64,000 nt of DNA from Gracilaria gracilis (lineage: Eukaryota > Rhodophyta > Florideophyceae > Gracilariales > Gracilariaceae): the NCBI GenBank assembly GCA_030374805.1, contig JARGSG010000017.1, forward strand, positions 620,001 to 684,000, in the 5' to 3' direction. The notes under the pieces are model-generated. The model did no database searches. It was not told the DNA's origin and saw nothing but the letters and a program-made list of their open reading frames with translations. Positions 10,544 to 23,076 of this stretch are shown one piece after another (within the stretch, counting starts at the first letter, position 1; every line of letters begins with the position of its first letter). The translations under genes and the position numbers were made by a program.

Positions 10544-11723
10544 CTAAGGCATCATCGGGCTCATCCTTTGTTTCGAAGAATGTGTTCGGGTCTTCAAATC
10601 TGATTCATTCCCACTACCATCCTGGGTTTGGGGGCATAGTTCGTACAGTACGTGTTTGAGGGCTTTGTTCTGTGAGTTGAATTTACCAGAACGTTGAAGG
10701 TGTTGTACCTTACGGGAGGCGACTGTGGCAAGGTCCTGGGGGTTTCTACAATTTCTGATTACATGGCCTTCTGCACCACATCCAAAGCAAACTACATTCT
10801 TGCGGAAGCGATAGATGTTTCGATAGTTCTTTTGACTATGCTTGTATCGACCGCAACCAGCGGGAAAGCCAGAATTGTAATTTGTGTCGAACAGTTTGGA
10901 CTCGGACGAGGGACTAAATGGGTTGGTGTCCTTCCGAGCTATCTTCTCTTGATTCTCACATTGGATCGCACATTCCAATTGGATGTTGAACTCCTGGAAA
11001 TTGAGTTGTTCAGTCTCCAGACGTGCAATGCGGAGAGTCGCCCAATTGTTGCTAACAATGGCCTTACGGATAAATCCAATACGACAGGCTTCAGACTGAC
11101 AATGAGCAGGACCTTGCGGTGGAAGTTTAAAATTTTCCGCTTCAGGGGTTCCCAAAGCCTCGATACTGCTGCCTTCGTTTTTTATCATAACTTTCAAAAC
11201 GGATGGCATTCAATTGGTTTTCAATTCGTTTCTTTCGTGCAGTAGAACTGTATTGGTTTTCCATGAAGTCGTTTGCGATTTCGAGGGAATCAACATGATT
11301 GAATATATTTTGCAAGAAAAACCTCTTAGCCTTGTCACGAAGAATATGGTGCATGAAAGGAATTTGCCTATCCGAGGGACCATCGTAGTCAGTCAGGGCT
11401 AATTTGTATTCCCTGAAGAATTCTTCCCAAGATTCACCAATTGCCCCAGAAAAATTAGAGGACTTGTCTTTGAAGCGCATTGCCACACTGTGTGCTAATT
11501 TTGAATTACTAGGCTTTGAATCATTCCCATTTTGGAGGGTGGTCCTTAGAATTTTTAGGATGAGTTCGAATATGTATGGCGTTGATTTGCACAGATTTTC
11601 CAGGAGGAGAATTGGTGGTGGGAGGGATTTTACCAGAGAAAGGGGGGTCAAGAAGGCGGAAAAGAAAAAGATTCTCAACAGGAGGGTGTGTATGTCGTGA
11701 AAGAATTGTTTTTGAGTCGTCAA
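10544..11723 (-). pseudogene. Copia gag with CCHC zinc knuckle
   Basis: Two overlapping minus-strand frames (11723-11142 and 11209-10544) form a gag-like protein. The N-terminal half has FSGAIGESWEEFFREYKLAL and FMHHILRDKAKRFF, typical of copia capsid helices. The C-terminal half has CFGCGAEGHVIRNC, a canonical CX2CX4HX4C knuckle for RNA binding. A frame change at about 11150-11210 breaks the gene. An upstream open frame to 12138 may include more of the N-terminus. Confidence 0.7.
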
Positions 11724-12139
11724 ATATTTTCATAGCTGTATTAATATCTTCATGGTTGGTATAAAATTGTATGAGAAAGAAGAGGAAGTGTACGGTTTGC
11801 ATATTGGGAGGATTGAAGAATTGATGATCTCTGGGGAGGAAAGGGTTAACGCAGTTAGAGATTGGGAGTAGTATCCGGAGAGAGAGTAAAATGAAGATTA
11901 ATCGAGACGTTATTCGTAAGCAGCGGGGAACATGAGAAGTCCATGTTACGATTGATAGGAATCTTTGTGGAAGCTTTCGGATTGGAAGTTCCGAGGTTTG
12001 AAGGTCCCGCGGTTGATCCTGAATCGGGGTGCAGACCGGTAGGCTTTTTTTCTCCTGTCTGCTGCGTGTTCCTTGAAAAGGCAGTAGAGGTTCTTCAGCA
12101 AAGCACGGAGGGTTTGACGGTCGTAGACCATAATTCAAA

Positions 12140-13311
12140 ATTTCAAATTCTGCTCTAGTGAAAAATCAAAACTTCAAAAACAATAATAAAAATTAGTATA
12201 CTATAAAAAATTCAAAATATTGGCTAATATTAAAATAAATTTCTATAATTTATTGTTTCTAGTTTTTTCGTATTTCTTGTTAGTTTTTGATGGGTCTATG
12301 CTTTTACTTTGGTTTTCGTGGTTTTGGGGGAAGGTTTTAAGGGAAAGGCTAGAATTTATATAGAAAATATTGCTAAGAATAAAGTAAACGCCATTTTTAC
12401 TTGACCTTATTGTTAACACTTCGGTGCCGGTGGCCGGAGCAGTGACGGTCCAAGTCGGTCTTTGTGTTGAATGCTTGCCCACAAGGTCCACACAACCTCT
12501 GGTCCACTGGGACGGTCCGGCGTGTTTAAGCTTGATGCTTTCGGCCCTTTAAGTGCACTTTTTACGTCGCTTTAGTATGGCTGACAGAGCGGCAGTCACA
12601 AGTAAAAATGTTCTTATTTTTTACTTTTTACTTTTGCTTAGCGATTGACATGTGTTCAATGTGTATCGCGGCGCCGGCGTCGATTCGCTTTATACCACGT
12701 GGGGATGACAGCAATGCGGCTGGGGTACTGTAGGGGGGTGACGGGTCACGTTGCACATGCAAAAATGCGCGGGCGGGACGGATATGGCTCGATGCGCTGT
12801 GGCACGTGCCTCGGGTACGGCGACTAAGCGGGCAGGGAGGCGGCGGCAGTGAAGATGACTTTCGAAATCCTTCTTCGTGAGTGGACGCCGTGGACCACGA
12901 GTGGGTAACGGGGCGAGGCGCTGCGACGGAGGGTCCAGGGGAGGTGAAACCGGCGGGAACGGGTGACTCAGAAGGTTAGGGTGACAGACGAAGCGGCGAG
13001 GGCGTGGTGGGACAGTTGCAATTGTCTAACCCAAACGGATCGACTTCGATTGCTTCAAGGTCCAAGACGGCGGGGGTACGGTGGAGTCCCCGGAGGGGAA
13101 GAATACTCGGAAGAGGAGGACACTGGGAAGGAAAACGTAGGGTTCGTAGGTAGTCGTAGCGAGTGTTTTGAGCAGTAAAAGTTGCTTTCAACTCTTTTTC
13201 TTAGAGACAGCAGGTTCGAACGCAGTAGAAGACACTATGGGTGAACTTGTACTGGATAGGAGTAGACTGCAGAGTGGGCTCGATGCACAGAAATGCGGCG
13301 TAATTCGCGAA
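12140..13311 (-). other. Leader region of the copia element
   Basis: About 1.2 kb between gag and the 5' LTR in element orientation. An AT-rich stretch (12140-12420) is followed by GC-rich sequence (12640-13150), with a T-rich tract at about 12613-12634. I see no clear tRNA primer-binding site next to the LTR at 13311 and no open gene. The GC-rich half may be a captured host fragment. Confidence 0.4.
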
Positions 13312-13538
13312 TGTGGCGCAAGGTGCGCAGTTGACATGTTGAATAAATAATACGTAATGTTGATGACTGAATGTGTTTCCTCTTCAAAACAGAGTTGCGT
13401 CTCTTTCTTTACCTTTCATACTACTCTAGAACTACTGTGGGGAAGACAAAGACAGTGTGTCTACCTTTGTAGTTACCCGTTGCAGTAGTTCTCAAAAGGT
13501 GCCACCCACGCAGTTGGGTGGCGCCTCATATGGCTACA
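13312..13538 (-). repeat. 5' LTR of the copia element
   Basis: This is the upstream LTR in element orientation, reading TGTAGCCATATGAGGCGCC from position 13538 down and ending GCGCCACA at 13312. It aligns with 7045-7273 and is followed by GCACC, matching four of five bases of the left flank GCACG. Confidence 0.8.
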
Positions 13539-13540
13539 GC

Positions 13541-14950
13541 ACCCGTCAGCGCAAAAATTTCACGGTGTCGCCACGTGAGCGCTCACCTGCTTGTGCTCGA
13601 GCCCCAGGTCAGCGTGGCGCAGCCCACACGTCGCCATTCACCGCCCGCCGCCACCGCGCGAAACAGAATTGTTCATCTCCGTCGCCGCCATCACCGCCTC
13701 CGCCATTCATCATGGCGCCCACCCCCATTTTGCCTGTTACCACCGCCCTTCTCCCGCGGTCGCCCATCGCGCCCATCGTCGTCCGACTAACTCTGCCCTG
13801 TCCCCGATCGCCATCGCCCGCCGCCATGCCACCCGTCACGCTGTTGCTCACGCTGTGCGCGCTGACCCCGCTGGCCGCGCCCGTGCTCGCCCACTCGCAA
13901 ATACCCCACCGCACTTCACGTCGCCCAACAATTGCCGCCTGAACCGCGAGCCCGCGTTCAGCGTAGACGCCTGCCGCGGCCCATGTGATTTGCGCGCCAT
14001 TCGCGCGTGCCCGTGCTGCGCCCACTTCTAGTCGCCGGCACACCCGGTGGCAACCTAAGCACGCGCCTAGCGTGTGTTGATCAAGTACGCGCGCAACTAC
14101 CGCGGCTTGGGCGGCTTATGGCAGATGTCGCTGCTGCCGCCTACGCGCATCATGGACCGCGCCACGCAAGCTCGCAAAGCCTTTCACTACAGTTGCTGGG
14201 GCGGCGCGCCCGATGCGCCCCACGTTGAACGAATTGCGACCTGACGGCTTCGATTTCTCCATGAAAGAGTCGGACGGCGAGCAACACGGCTTTTGAAAGT
14301 GCTACTACGTCACCACGATGAGCATTTTGCCCGTGGTGCCGGGCGGCGACTGCAGTGCTGGCATTGACGTGGTTCGGCGACACGGCCGGCCGCCTTACCA
14401 TCGACACGGTGGCGCAAATTCCGTCGTCTAAGGGCTACTTGACGAGTATTAGATCTACGCGATAGTGCGCATCCACGGAGGTGCCTTCGCGGGCTCGTAC
14501 TGCCTGCAATTCGTCCACAATATGCTCCAGTTCCCCGCTGCGGGGTTAATGTCATCAACCAATCGCCAGGGCCCGTACGCGTTCGTTGAAAGGTTAATTG
14601 CGGAGCACTGAATAGTACACCAAGTAATCTGATCTATAACAATTAGCTGCAATATCAGCTGATCAGCCACGAGTGATGGCCCACAACTCGTCACGAGTTC
14701 CTCGTGGCGTGGTACACGAGAAAGGCCGGGCTGGTTACCCCACGATATTCTTGTTGGTATACTGAGATCTTCAGAACCCTGCGTTCCAAGTTTACTGCTT
14801 ACCACGATATCCATCATAGCCGCCCGCCTGGTTAACGACGTGCAGCACCTCACCTACCTGGGAGCCTACTTTGCCCACCAGCCGCTCGCAGTCAAGCTCG
14901 CATTCAAGCCGCGCGAAGCGCACCAAGCAAGGGTAAGCGCCTGCAGCACA
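13541..14950 (+). pseudogene. GC-rich remnants of a probable secreted-protein gene
   Basis: GC-rich, coding-like plus-strand DNA unlike the surrounding elements. From the ATG at about 13826 a classic signal peptide reads MPPVTLLLTLCALTPLAAPV then LA|H, a good cleavage site. A frame change follows, then a Cys-rich segment (VDACRGPC, ACPCCAHF). Further open pieces in changing frames include LIKYARNYRGLGG, AFHYSCWGGAP, KCYYVTTMSILPVVPGGDC and, after a more AT-rich insert (about 14545-14820), VQHLTYLGAYFAHQPLAVKL. The pieces read like one decayed extracellular protein, but I do not recognise the family. It is cut by the copia insertion on the left and Harbinger DNA on the right. Confidence 0.4.
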
Positions 14951-15109
14951 GCAGCTTGCGCGCGCGCACGCCGCCCAAGGCCACGTCCGCCAATCACAAA
15001 TTTGAGGTAGGTCTGAGTAGGCCGTTCTCCGCAGCGAGATCTAATATATTTTCTCGGATGAAGTCTTGGTTCAAATTTTAATGGTTCTCGTAGAGAAAGC
15101 CACATTTCG

Positions 15110-16216
15110 CTTTTATTCGGGATGCCATTCGGGTATTTCATGCCTCATATTCGAAAGCTCGTCGTCATCATGAACATATTCCGGAATACCCTTTAAGTTG
15201 ATACAACAATTGTGGAGAATCATCCCCACAGCAATCATTGGCACACACTCATCAAAACTGTAGTTCAGTTCTCAATTATAAAAAACTCTCCATTTCCGCT
15301 TGAGAATTCTAAACGCCTGCTAAACATGTAATCGCATAGAAGACAAGTAAAAGTTGGTAGCACTTTGAAAAACCGATATAATCTTACCAGGATGTTACTA
15401 ATAAAGAATTGGAAAGACTATGAGCATTGTCTCCTACAATGTAGTACCCTAGAAGCAGTTTTTCTGCATTCAGAAACTTAGCTAACAGTGACATTTTGTA
15501 GGCAAGGAAATCTTTCATTGAACCAACAGCGACGGCCGAAAAGTCGAGAAAAAGGTATTTCGAATCGACTGAAGCTTGTACGGGGATTGAAAAACCTCTT
15601 TCGGCAGAGGAAGCTAGCCGGGGTTTTGAACCATCGAGGTTTTTGTGTTCGCATACAAATTTCACGTAAGACACCAATGCAGCAAAAGAGCGGGTTAGAG
15701 AACCATCGTGAAGGTTTGAAGCCCATGCTCAATTTTTGAAGTTCGTCTTCTTCGTATGGAATTACAGGGAGAGTTATTTCCTCGGTCACGGCCGCAGTAA
15801 AAGACTTGAAGCAACTGCTTACGCTACTCTTGCTCACTTTTTAAGCCCGCATCATATCGTGTACGCTCGCTCCAGCCATAATACGAAGTCGTATAGCCAC
15901 TTTAACTTTTGCCTGTATAGACCTTGCGTCCAACGGCGATCGTTCAGAAATATGGGAGCTTTTCAATAGCCTGTGATAAAGTTGGTTGAGATCGTCCCAT
16001 CCAGAAGGCGTCATAAAAATCCCCTTCCGAATACACCTTGGTTAGGTTTTCAAACTTCTCCTTCACCACAGGATAGTTTTTCGGGGAATGAACTCGCTTT
16101 TTGTTTTGAATGCAATGAATGACGAATATAATTGCGAAGGCGACATGATGCATTGAGTTCATGAGCTTCTCATCATCACTGGAGCTCACTTCAGAGGTTG
16201 AATGTGATTGAGACAT
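15110..16216 (-). pseudogene. Second Harbinger-like (DDE_4) transposase, decayed
   Basis: Minus-strand pieces in changing frames follow the order of a DDE_4/Harbinger transposase. The N-terminal DFYDAFWMGRSQPTLSQAI (about 15970) precedes an open segment SVDSKYLFLDFSAVAVGSMK (about 15560) and ILGD-like YIVGDNAHSLSN (about 15420). The terminal MILHNCCINLKGIPEY (about 15200-15250) is the usual C-terminal motif of these enzymes. The first catalytic Asp region (around 15700) is not recognisable. It is more degraded than, and not obviously the same subfamily as, the copy at 1220-2320. Confidence 0.6.
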
Positions 16217-16403
16217 GATCCGCGTCTGAATAGCGCGGAGGGGAAGATAGTGCTAAGGCTCCAAAGTAGCGCGGTACAATGAAGCTGTACGCAGCTTCTA
16301 GGACTGGCCAAAGTCACTGCTCTTTATCCAAAAAAACGCAGCATAACGGGGCGCAGAAGACGCAACGAATGGATAGTGTGGCCTCTTGGGCGCGTGGCAA
16401 CCT

Positions 16404-16640
16404 CGTCGGTGTTATCGGAATGCTAGTTTTGGTGTCAAAAAACACCGAATTAAAATGATCGAAAAACCGGCGAATTTATCCAAATTTGGATGTGGTTAAT
16501 TTCCGAAAATATTTCCACATTTCTACTTGTGCTAGTTTGTGTGGAAAGAATCATTAACGATTATTTCCATCATTGCTAGTTTAGATGGAAGGCAAACTAG
16601 CATGTTACTTCCGTTCATGCTAGTTTCCGAACCCAACGTA
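16404..16640. repeat. Element A left terminus with subterminal GCTAGTTT motifs
   Basis: The terminal inverted repeat begins at 16404. Within 220 bp, GCTAGTTT or its complement occurs five times (about 16422, 16531, 16574, 16594 and 16619). Both orientations are present. Repeated subterminal motifs are transposase-binding sites in CACTA-type elements; that role here is inferred. Confidence 0.75.
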
Positions 16641-16969
16641 AGTGTGTAAGAGGCATATATTTAGAACTTTGCGGCGCCAAGTAGAGAAATATATATTTCC
16701 GCATAGGGATTTATATACATAGATAGCGGCTTATAAATTACGATTAGAAGATATACAAACCCTTCGAATAAGAACTTCCTATAGAGATACAGCACATCTA
16801 TCCAACAACTCTCATATCAGATATCGGCCGTTTACTATCTCACTTTTGAAACGCCTTCGCATCACGTTCCACCTCCCCCATCACTCTGTCCCACTCCCCG
16901 TGCGCCATATTACGCTCCCCACCACTAGGTACCCCCCTATCCCCCAACACCCCCACACCGCTCCCCGCC

Positions 16970-19900
16970 ATGTTTAATTGCTGCTTTGAAGGCTGTTCCT
17001 TCTTCGCTCGCACCCTCCCCTCCATTCAAACGCACCAAAGAAGATGCCCCAACCGTTTCACCACCAACAAGCGTTTCTTCTCCCCCGGCCGCAACGTCCT
17101 TCACTTTCCCCCGCGCACGAAGCGTCACAAGTCCACCCCCTACTCCCACCACCACCTTCACCTCCTCTCTCCAATCGCCCTCCTGATAACGTCCCCACCG
17201 CCGACGACGACTCCTACCATCAGCAACAGCTGTCCCTCTCCGTTCATACCCAAGACGCCTGCCATATCGTAAACACCCTCGTCTGCTCCCTCTCCTTCTC
17301 CCCACCTCCTCCACTGCCCTCTTCCTTTCCTCTCCTCAACAACCCCCGCCTTGAACGAATGGTCCTCTACATCTCTTCCATCGCTTCCACCCTCGGCCAC
17401 CGTAAGAAAGACGAACTCATCTCTCTCCTCCATGACCCCGCGTTCTCCAATTCAGCCTTCTACAATGCCCTCTCCTCCGGCTCCCAGTGTCTCAAACTTC
17501 AAACAGACCTCTTTCAACACCGAGTCACCAACATCGGTTTCACCCCCACCACCCGCCACGACCCACAGCACCTCTTCACAGCCACCCTCTTCCGAAAGGA
17601 TGCACTCCAAGTCCTTAAACGTCAACTCGCACTCGGACACTCCGACAACACCTTCTTCCACCACGTCCCCCATATAACCTCGTCCGGCTCTCCCGCTTTC
17701 GCTCACCCCATGGCTTTCTCCCTCGGAAAAGAAGCTGTCCCAGCCCTCAAGCACGCAATCATGCAGTCCTCCAATAACTCCTGCATCTTGCACACCTCTG
17801 GGAACACCGGTATCGACTCATGTATCGGCTTCGTCCAAGAGTACTCCTACAAGTCCTCCACCTTCCTCAAATTCTCTTCCATCACCTCCTACCCCCTTCA
17901 CATCACCCTCCTCAACTTTTTCGACTCTTTCCATCACTAATGTTTCACCGACAACCTCACCCTTCTCGGATACCTTCCAACCTCTCTCAATCTCGCCACC
18001 CCCTCTCAAGACCCCGATACCATTCTCCAAACCTCGTCCAGCATCTCTCGCTCTACCAAAATGCAACTCATCTAGCGTGCCATCTCCAACCATCTCGACC
18101 CTCTTCTCTCTTCTGGCCTCAGCAGCTTCCCCTTCCGTGACGCTAATGGCGTGCGCGCCATTGTCACCCAATCATCGCCAGCTACTGCGCAGACTTCCCA
18201 GAAGCAAAGAACATTTTCGCCATCTCCCGCGGCACTCGTCCCCAGAATCCATGCCAACGATGTACCGTCCCACGCTCCGACCTCCACCTATAAATTCCAT
18301 CCCCCCTCTGAAATCTCAGACTCAGACTCTCGCTGCCCGCAAATCACACTCTACCCTCCTCCAAGATGCTGAAAAGGGTTTCTTTGCCAAAAAGCCCAGA
18401 ATCGCCCAAAACAACAAGGAAAAGGCCGTTCAAGCACTCCACTCCCTTTCCCTCGCAAAATACTCCTTCCTCTTCGAATCCTAACCTCTCCTCCTCATCA
18501 CCCCTCTCCTCTCCCGTTACAACATCTTCTTTTTCGAACTACTCCATAACTTCCACCTCGGCATCTCCAAGCTCATCAAGCTTGCAGCCATCGAGAGACT
18601 CAAGTCAGAATCACTCTTCACTACCCACCGTTCCTCCAAGTCCTTTCGTTACTTCAACTCCGTCCGCTTCCCCATCCTGAAAAACGCGAACACCATCCTC
18701 CCCGCCATCGAAAAGCAATCTCTAGCCACAGGACTCCACATCGACTTTTCCTCCTCCGACAACGGTCAGGCCCTCAACGGTATCTTCACCTCCGAAGGCC
18801 TACGTGGTATGCTCGAAGCAAAAGACTACCGCTCACTCGACATGGTCTTCCCCTTCATCGGCGCCTTCTTCGACCGCTGCTGTGACGATGTCGATGCAGC
18901 TCCCATCACTTCCGTTTTCACCAAGTACTCCGATCTTCTTCTCTTCTCCATGAGATACAACACCTCCGCAGAATGGACCGACTCCCGCCTCACCGACCTC
19001 CAATTCCAAATCCGCTTCTCCAAGCGCACAGCCGTACTCCTCCTCGGCCCCCACCACACTTCCGGCCTTGGCACCCTCAAGTTCCATCTCCTCGACCACA
19101 TCGTCGAAGAAATTCGCCATTTCGGAGGCCTCCACTTCAACGATGCCGGCATATTAGGACACCCCCACTCCCTCTTCAAGGCATACTACTCCAAAACCTC
19201 AAAGCGCAGGCCTAGCGCACATGAAGAAACCATTCGCGCCATCCATCACTCCAACGCCACCAAAGATTGGAACCCTCTTTCCACCAACCCCTCCATACTT
19301 CCTCCACTCCTGTCCTTGCCTTTCCGACCCAACCAAGCCAACCCGGTTTGGTCCGTGATGGAACCCTCATCTCATTCGCTGATCTCATCACCGCCCACAA
19401 ATTCCTACACTCTAATCCCAATTTTAATTCCAAATATCTCCAAGACCTCTTCTCCACTGACACTCTCTCCATCGTCCAACAGATTAGAAAACACGCCCTC
19501 TCTTCATTCATCGCCCTTTCTCTCGAAGTCCTAGAACTCTCAGAGAACTCATCCACTCTCCGTTGCACCCGAAGTACCGTAGTCAGCTCTGCTTACGTCG
19601 CCGGCAGTTATGTCCCATCACTCGACCACTACATTGCAGAGCGGAGCGAGCTCGCGGTCCAAGATTTTCCAGTTCTCCTCATCCCACGAATATTTGCCGC
19701 CCCGCCCTTAGGTCCTTCTAAATCCCCAAAGTTCTCTCACGCCCTCGTCGCAGGCACCAGCTCCTCCAACTCCACCCCCATCGTCTGGGTCTGCAAACTC
19801 ATCTCTCTTCTTCGCTTCACCCTTCCTTCTTCCACTGCATCTTCCAAAGAGTTCGCCTTCGTACAATTCATGAAGCTCGTCCCACTAAGGGACAAAGTGG

Positions 19901-20181
19901 ATGTCACCCTCAACTGCGTATGCCCCCGATGGGCAACAGACGACGAACATAACCACACCGCCCATCCAGTTCCCATTTCCACGGACACCACATCCGAAAA
20001 AGTTTCTCCATGGTTTGGACTCATCCCTTTCTCTTCTATCCTTGGCTCCGTTCATGTTCTCCGCCAGAACTATCCCGCACCGCCCTTCAATTCCCGCCTC
20101 CATTTGCGTTTCCATAGATTCTACCTCAACAGATTCTACTGGGACCCCACCTCCAGGCCCTACCTCTCACCCCCTGCATAG
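16970..20181 (+). pseudogene. Plavaka/CACTA-like transposase with N-terminal C2H2 finger
   Basis: The protein opens with MFNCCFEGCSFFARTLPS and a following HxxxC, a C2H2/C2HC finger as in Plavaka-type transposases. A long central region follows in a second frame (17044-17940). At about 18176-18270 a segment reads SYCADFPEAKNIFAIS...PCQRC, matching the family's conserved A-D-x-PEA ... PCxxC block. The region 18809-19250 ends with LGTLKFHLLDHIVEEIRHFG and AYYSKTSKRR, which corresponds to the K-x-H-x-L ... H-Y block before the last catalytic part. The C-terminus runs to 20181 and ends RFHRFYLNRFYWD. At least three frame changes (about 17040, 18150, 19260) and several stops are present. The same protein is traceable in element B (43250-45000). 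Family assignment is from motif order and is not certain. Confidence 0.6.
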
Positions 20182-20322
20182 CACTCATTCCGTATGATTT
20201 TCATAAACCAATCACTACCACCCTCTTCCACAGGAAAGATTGGAGATATGTATGGGATGAAGAAGATATACCATCTCTTCATCATCCCACATCTATCTTT
20301 ATTCCTCCCACTTTTATTCACT

Positions 20323-23076
20323 CTACCCTCTCCCCTCTTCTCCTTCTGCCCTATCCCTACCCTCTCCCCAGTGCTCAGCCAAACGACTGAAATTGGGCTC
20401 CTCCGGTCGGCACGCTTTTATGTAGCAATCAAGAACGGCTTCAAGTCTCCGCGTAAAATTCGCCATAAAGTATTTCTTCCTCACCGCTAGAGATAACTTC
20501 TCCCTCGATGGAATCCACAGCCCAACCGTCGCAGTTCTCTCCGAGTTTCCGGACACAAACCTCGGATCCCCCTCTAAAAACCCATCGTTCTCGAACTCTT
20601 CGCCGTGCTCGTCCCTCACCAATTCCCATGCCACCTTCAATATACCCTACACCGCCCTCGGCGGATACCTCCCATAAAATGTAGAAAACAAGAGCTGCCT
20701 TTGTTCTCCACGTCTCACACCCTCGTTCATCGTTTTCACAACACACCCAATCCACGCATCAAGTCTGGCGAGGTGCATCACCGTCCCATCTACGTAATGC
20801 TTTTCCCCATTACATTTGGTCTCCACTGCGTATCTCATGTACTCCTTCAACACTGCCACCGCCACCCAGTTCTTGAAATACTTGTCTTTATCATCAAAGA
20901 TCCAATGTGGAGCATGCACAGTTGACCCAGAGTACGAAAGATCTCCAAAACGGATCACTCTCCACGCACACAACTTGTTCATCCCATCTTCTCTACTTTA
21001 TACAAGCTTCTCGCCAGCCTCGTGCATCTACTTCTTCAACTCCTCACCAATTTCCGTCCCCTCTCTAAGCTTCGCCCGCTTCTCAATCAAATCATATCCT
21101 GGTAAATAAAATAATATGTCCCGAGCAGCCCACTTTCGCACCCCAATCACATCGCTTATCGTCTGCTTCATCCGCTGCTTCAGACACTTGTCCGAGCTTA
21201 CATTTTCCACGCACTCTTGCTTCCTCCCCGCTTCCCTTATCGTCTCCCAAGTCTCTCCCATTATTTCTGTCTCAACCGCCTACTTCAACAACACATCATT
21301 TCCACCCTCTATCGGTGTTTTGTACGCCCTCATCTCATATGCAACCTTACTTGGGCACCTAGGCACCATCTCCTTCTCCCCAACTACAAACATGCTCCCC
21401 TCTCTACTTTCTTCCACCGTCTCAATCCTGTTCTTCCAGCTTCTACCAATGTTTTCCGTGTCGAAACAAAGTTCAAACGCCTCCAACTTCGCATAATAAA
21501 TAATCCTATCATATACAACCCTTGCTAATCCATAAAAACTTTCTTCCACTTCAATATCATACTTTAGGCGCACTCTCACCTTGTTTCCTCCACCACCCCG
21601 CTTCCTCCCTTTCAATGCCTCCCGAAGACTTTCGATCAACACATTTTGCCGGTTATTTTTCACCCTCAGCCGTCCCAACTCTTCTTGCGTCAGCTTCAAA
21701 CTCACCATCAATGTATAGTGATCTTCCTTTATAATTCCCAACTCTCTTTTCAGTGAATTCACACTGTGAACGAGTGCAGACCGTGGCAATACGCTTAAGT
21801 TCTTCTCATTCCCTTCCTGTTTTCTTGTAGATCCGCATTCATCTCCTCGAATCCAACCTCCGCTTTCTCCAAGATCGCCGTCACTTTTGCGTCTCACATC
21901 CTTCGGAAGCAAAACTGTGTTGCGCCTTACACGCATCCCTTGGGGCGCTAGTGGCGCCGTCTCCATGACATTTACTTCCTGCCGCCATTCTGTTTGTACG
22001 TCGTCCTTCCCTTCGAAATACCTGTCAACCACTGCTGCTGTACCTCCGACAATTTCCTTGGTTGATCCACAACTTCTAAGTCGTACCTCTCTCCCGTCCG
22101 CACGTTCCCGTCGCTTATCTCCCCCCTTCTCCACAACTTCAACACCCCCAAGCCATGAACCACACTCCCTATTCTTCTCTCACTACCTTCACCTGTTTCA
22201 AGTTCTGCCATGGGCTCCTTTGTTCTGGAGCAAGCGATGGTCGTTATCCCGGTGGAAGAACTCCTCTGCCCTCATCTCAATCTCTTGAACCTGCATTTTG
22301 TCGTACATGACTCGTATGAATGCAAGGACCATGACCTCCACGGTAGGGAGTCCCAGGAATTGAGAGAAACAATCCCATGCCTTCGTTTTGAGCTGCACAC
22401 CAAATTCAAGACGTTAAGCTTGGAGTTTGTTGGATACTTGAACATTCACAAAAGGTTTGGGACATCCCTTGTCTCCTCTTTTCCTCTTCTGGCCTAAAAC
22501 TCTTTTCTTTTTCTTGAAAGCTTTCTGAATGAGCGAGAGAAAGAGAATTCCTTGGAAATGTGTGGCAACGGTTGTGGCGAATGGGGGGACCACCCGTCCC
22601 AATCGCTTGAGAGGTATAGTCATGGACTTGAAAAACTCGTTCAAAATCACATTCTTCGGTATTTCTTTTAAGTTCACTTCGGCATAAGCATTCCAGAAGT
22701 CCCTTACACGCCAGTTCGTATCACCGTCTAAGATGTTTAATAACCTCGCTGAAAGGTATACCTGGCGATAAGACCTCTTCAGAGATACGACCCGTAGTTC
22801 ACTGTCAGTAAACATCGGATGTCCTGGACCCACAAGAATATAGAACTAATTATTTGCCAAGGGTAGGACGTTGCGATTCTTGATAACTTAATCAACGAAC
22901 TCGCTGTGTCCCACCTTTCTTGGCCGGTCTTCATCTCGCATTTTCGACGCGTAATGATCGGGGATTGCGAGGCATACTGTGAAAAGCTCATCTCCGAATC
23001 CATACAGTTTTCCAACCTTCATATCGGAGCTTGAGGGTGCCGGTGACGTAGATTTCGATGAACTATGTGGAGCCAT
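20323..23076 (-). pseudogene. Long minus-strand gene of element A, one frame with about eight stops
   Basis: From the ATG at 23076 (MAPHSSSKSTSPA) to 20323 a single frame of about 918 codons stays open apart from in-frame stops near 22888, 22846, 22414, 22198, 21280, 21028, 20998 and 20647 (TAG, TAA and TGA all occur). I found no frameshift. The product would be hydrophilic and basic. Its middle has a coiled-coil stretch (ELGIIKEDHYTLMVSLKLTQ, about 21700) and a Lys/Arg-rich patch (KKKKRVLGQKRKRGDKG, about 22480). I do not recognise a domain. The frame was clearly under coding constraint before substitution mutations killed it. It converges on the transposase gene, whose stop lies 140 bp away. 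Element B lacks it. Confidence 0.55.

Larger units (their letters stand above)
7045..13538 (-). mobile_element. GalEa-like Ty1/copia LTR retrotransposon, full length, decayed
   Basis: A 6.5-kb element lying on the minus strand. Direct terminal repeats (7045-7273 and 13312-13538) start TGTGGCGC on the plus strand and end ...CTATA/CTACA. The flanks are GCACG (7040-7044) and GCACC (13539-13543), a 4/5 target duplication. The internal order on the minus strand is gag with a CCHC knuckle, protease, integrase, reverse transcriptase and RNase H, which is the Ty1/copia order. The integrase and RNase H wording (GVGERCHAPLRRIF, IRIYSDSWFANN) resembles the GalEa branch known from red algae and marine animals. 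Several frame changes and stops show it is no longer autonomous. The moderate LTR divergence points to an old insertion. Confidence 0.85.

Noticed and set aside
13457-14043. Long overlapping Pro/Ala-rich ORFs in the GC-rich block
   Set aside because: Several frames on both strands are open at once because of base composition. Only the signal-peptide segment has protein-like features.
16404-16430. A longer (8-bp) target duplication of the KDZ/Zisupton type
   Set aside because: No matching 8-bp flanks exist. Only the 2-bp flanks agree, and they do so in three independent elements.
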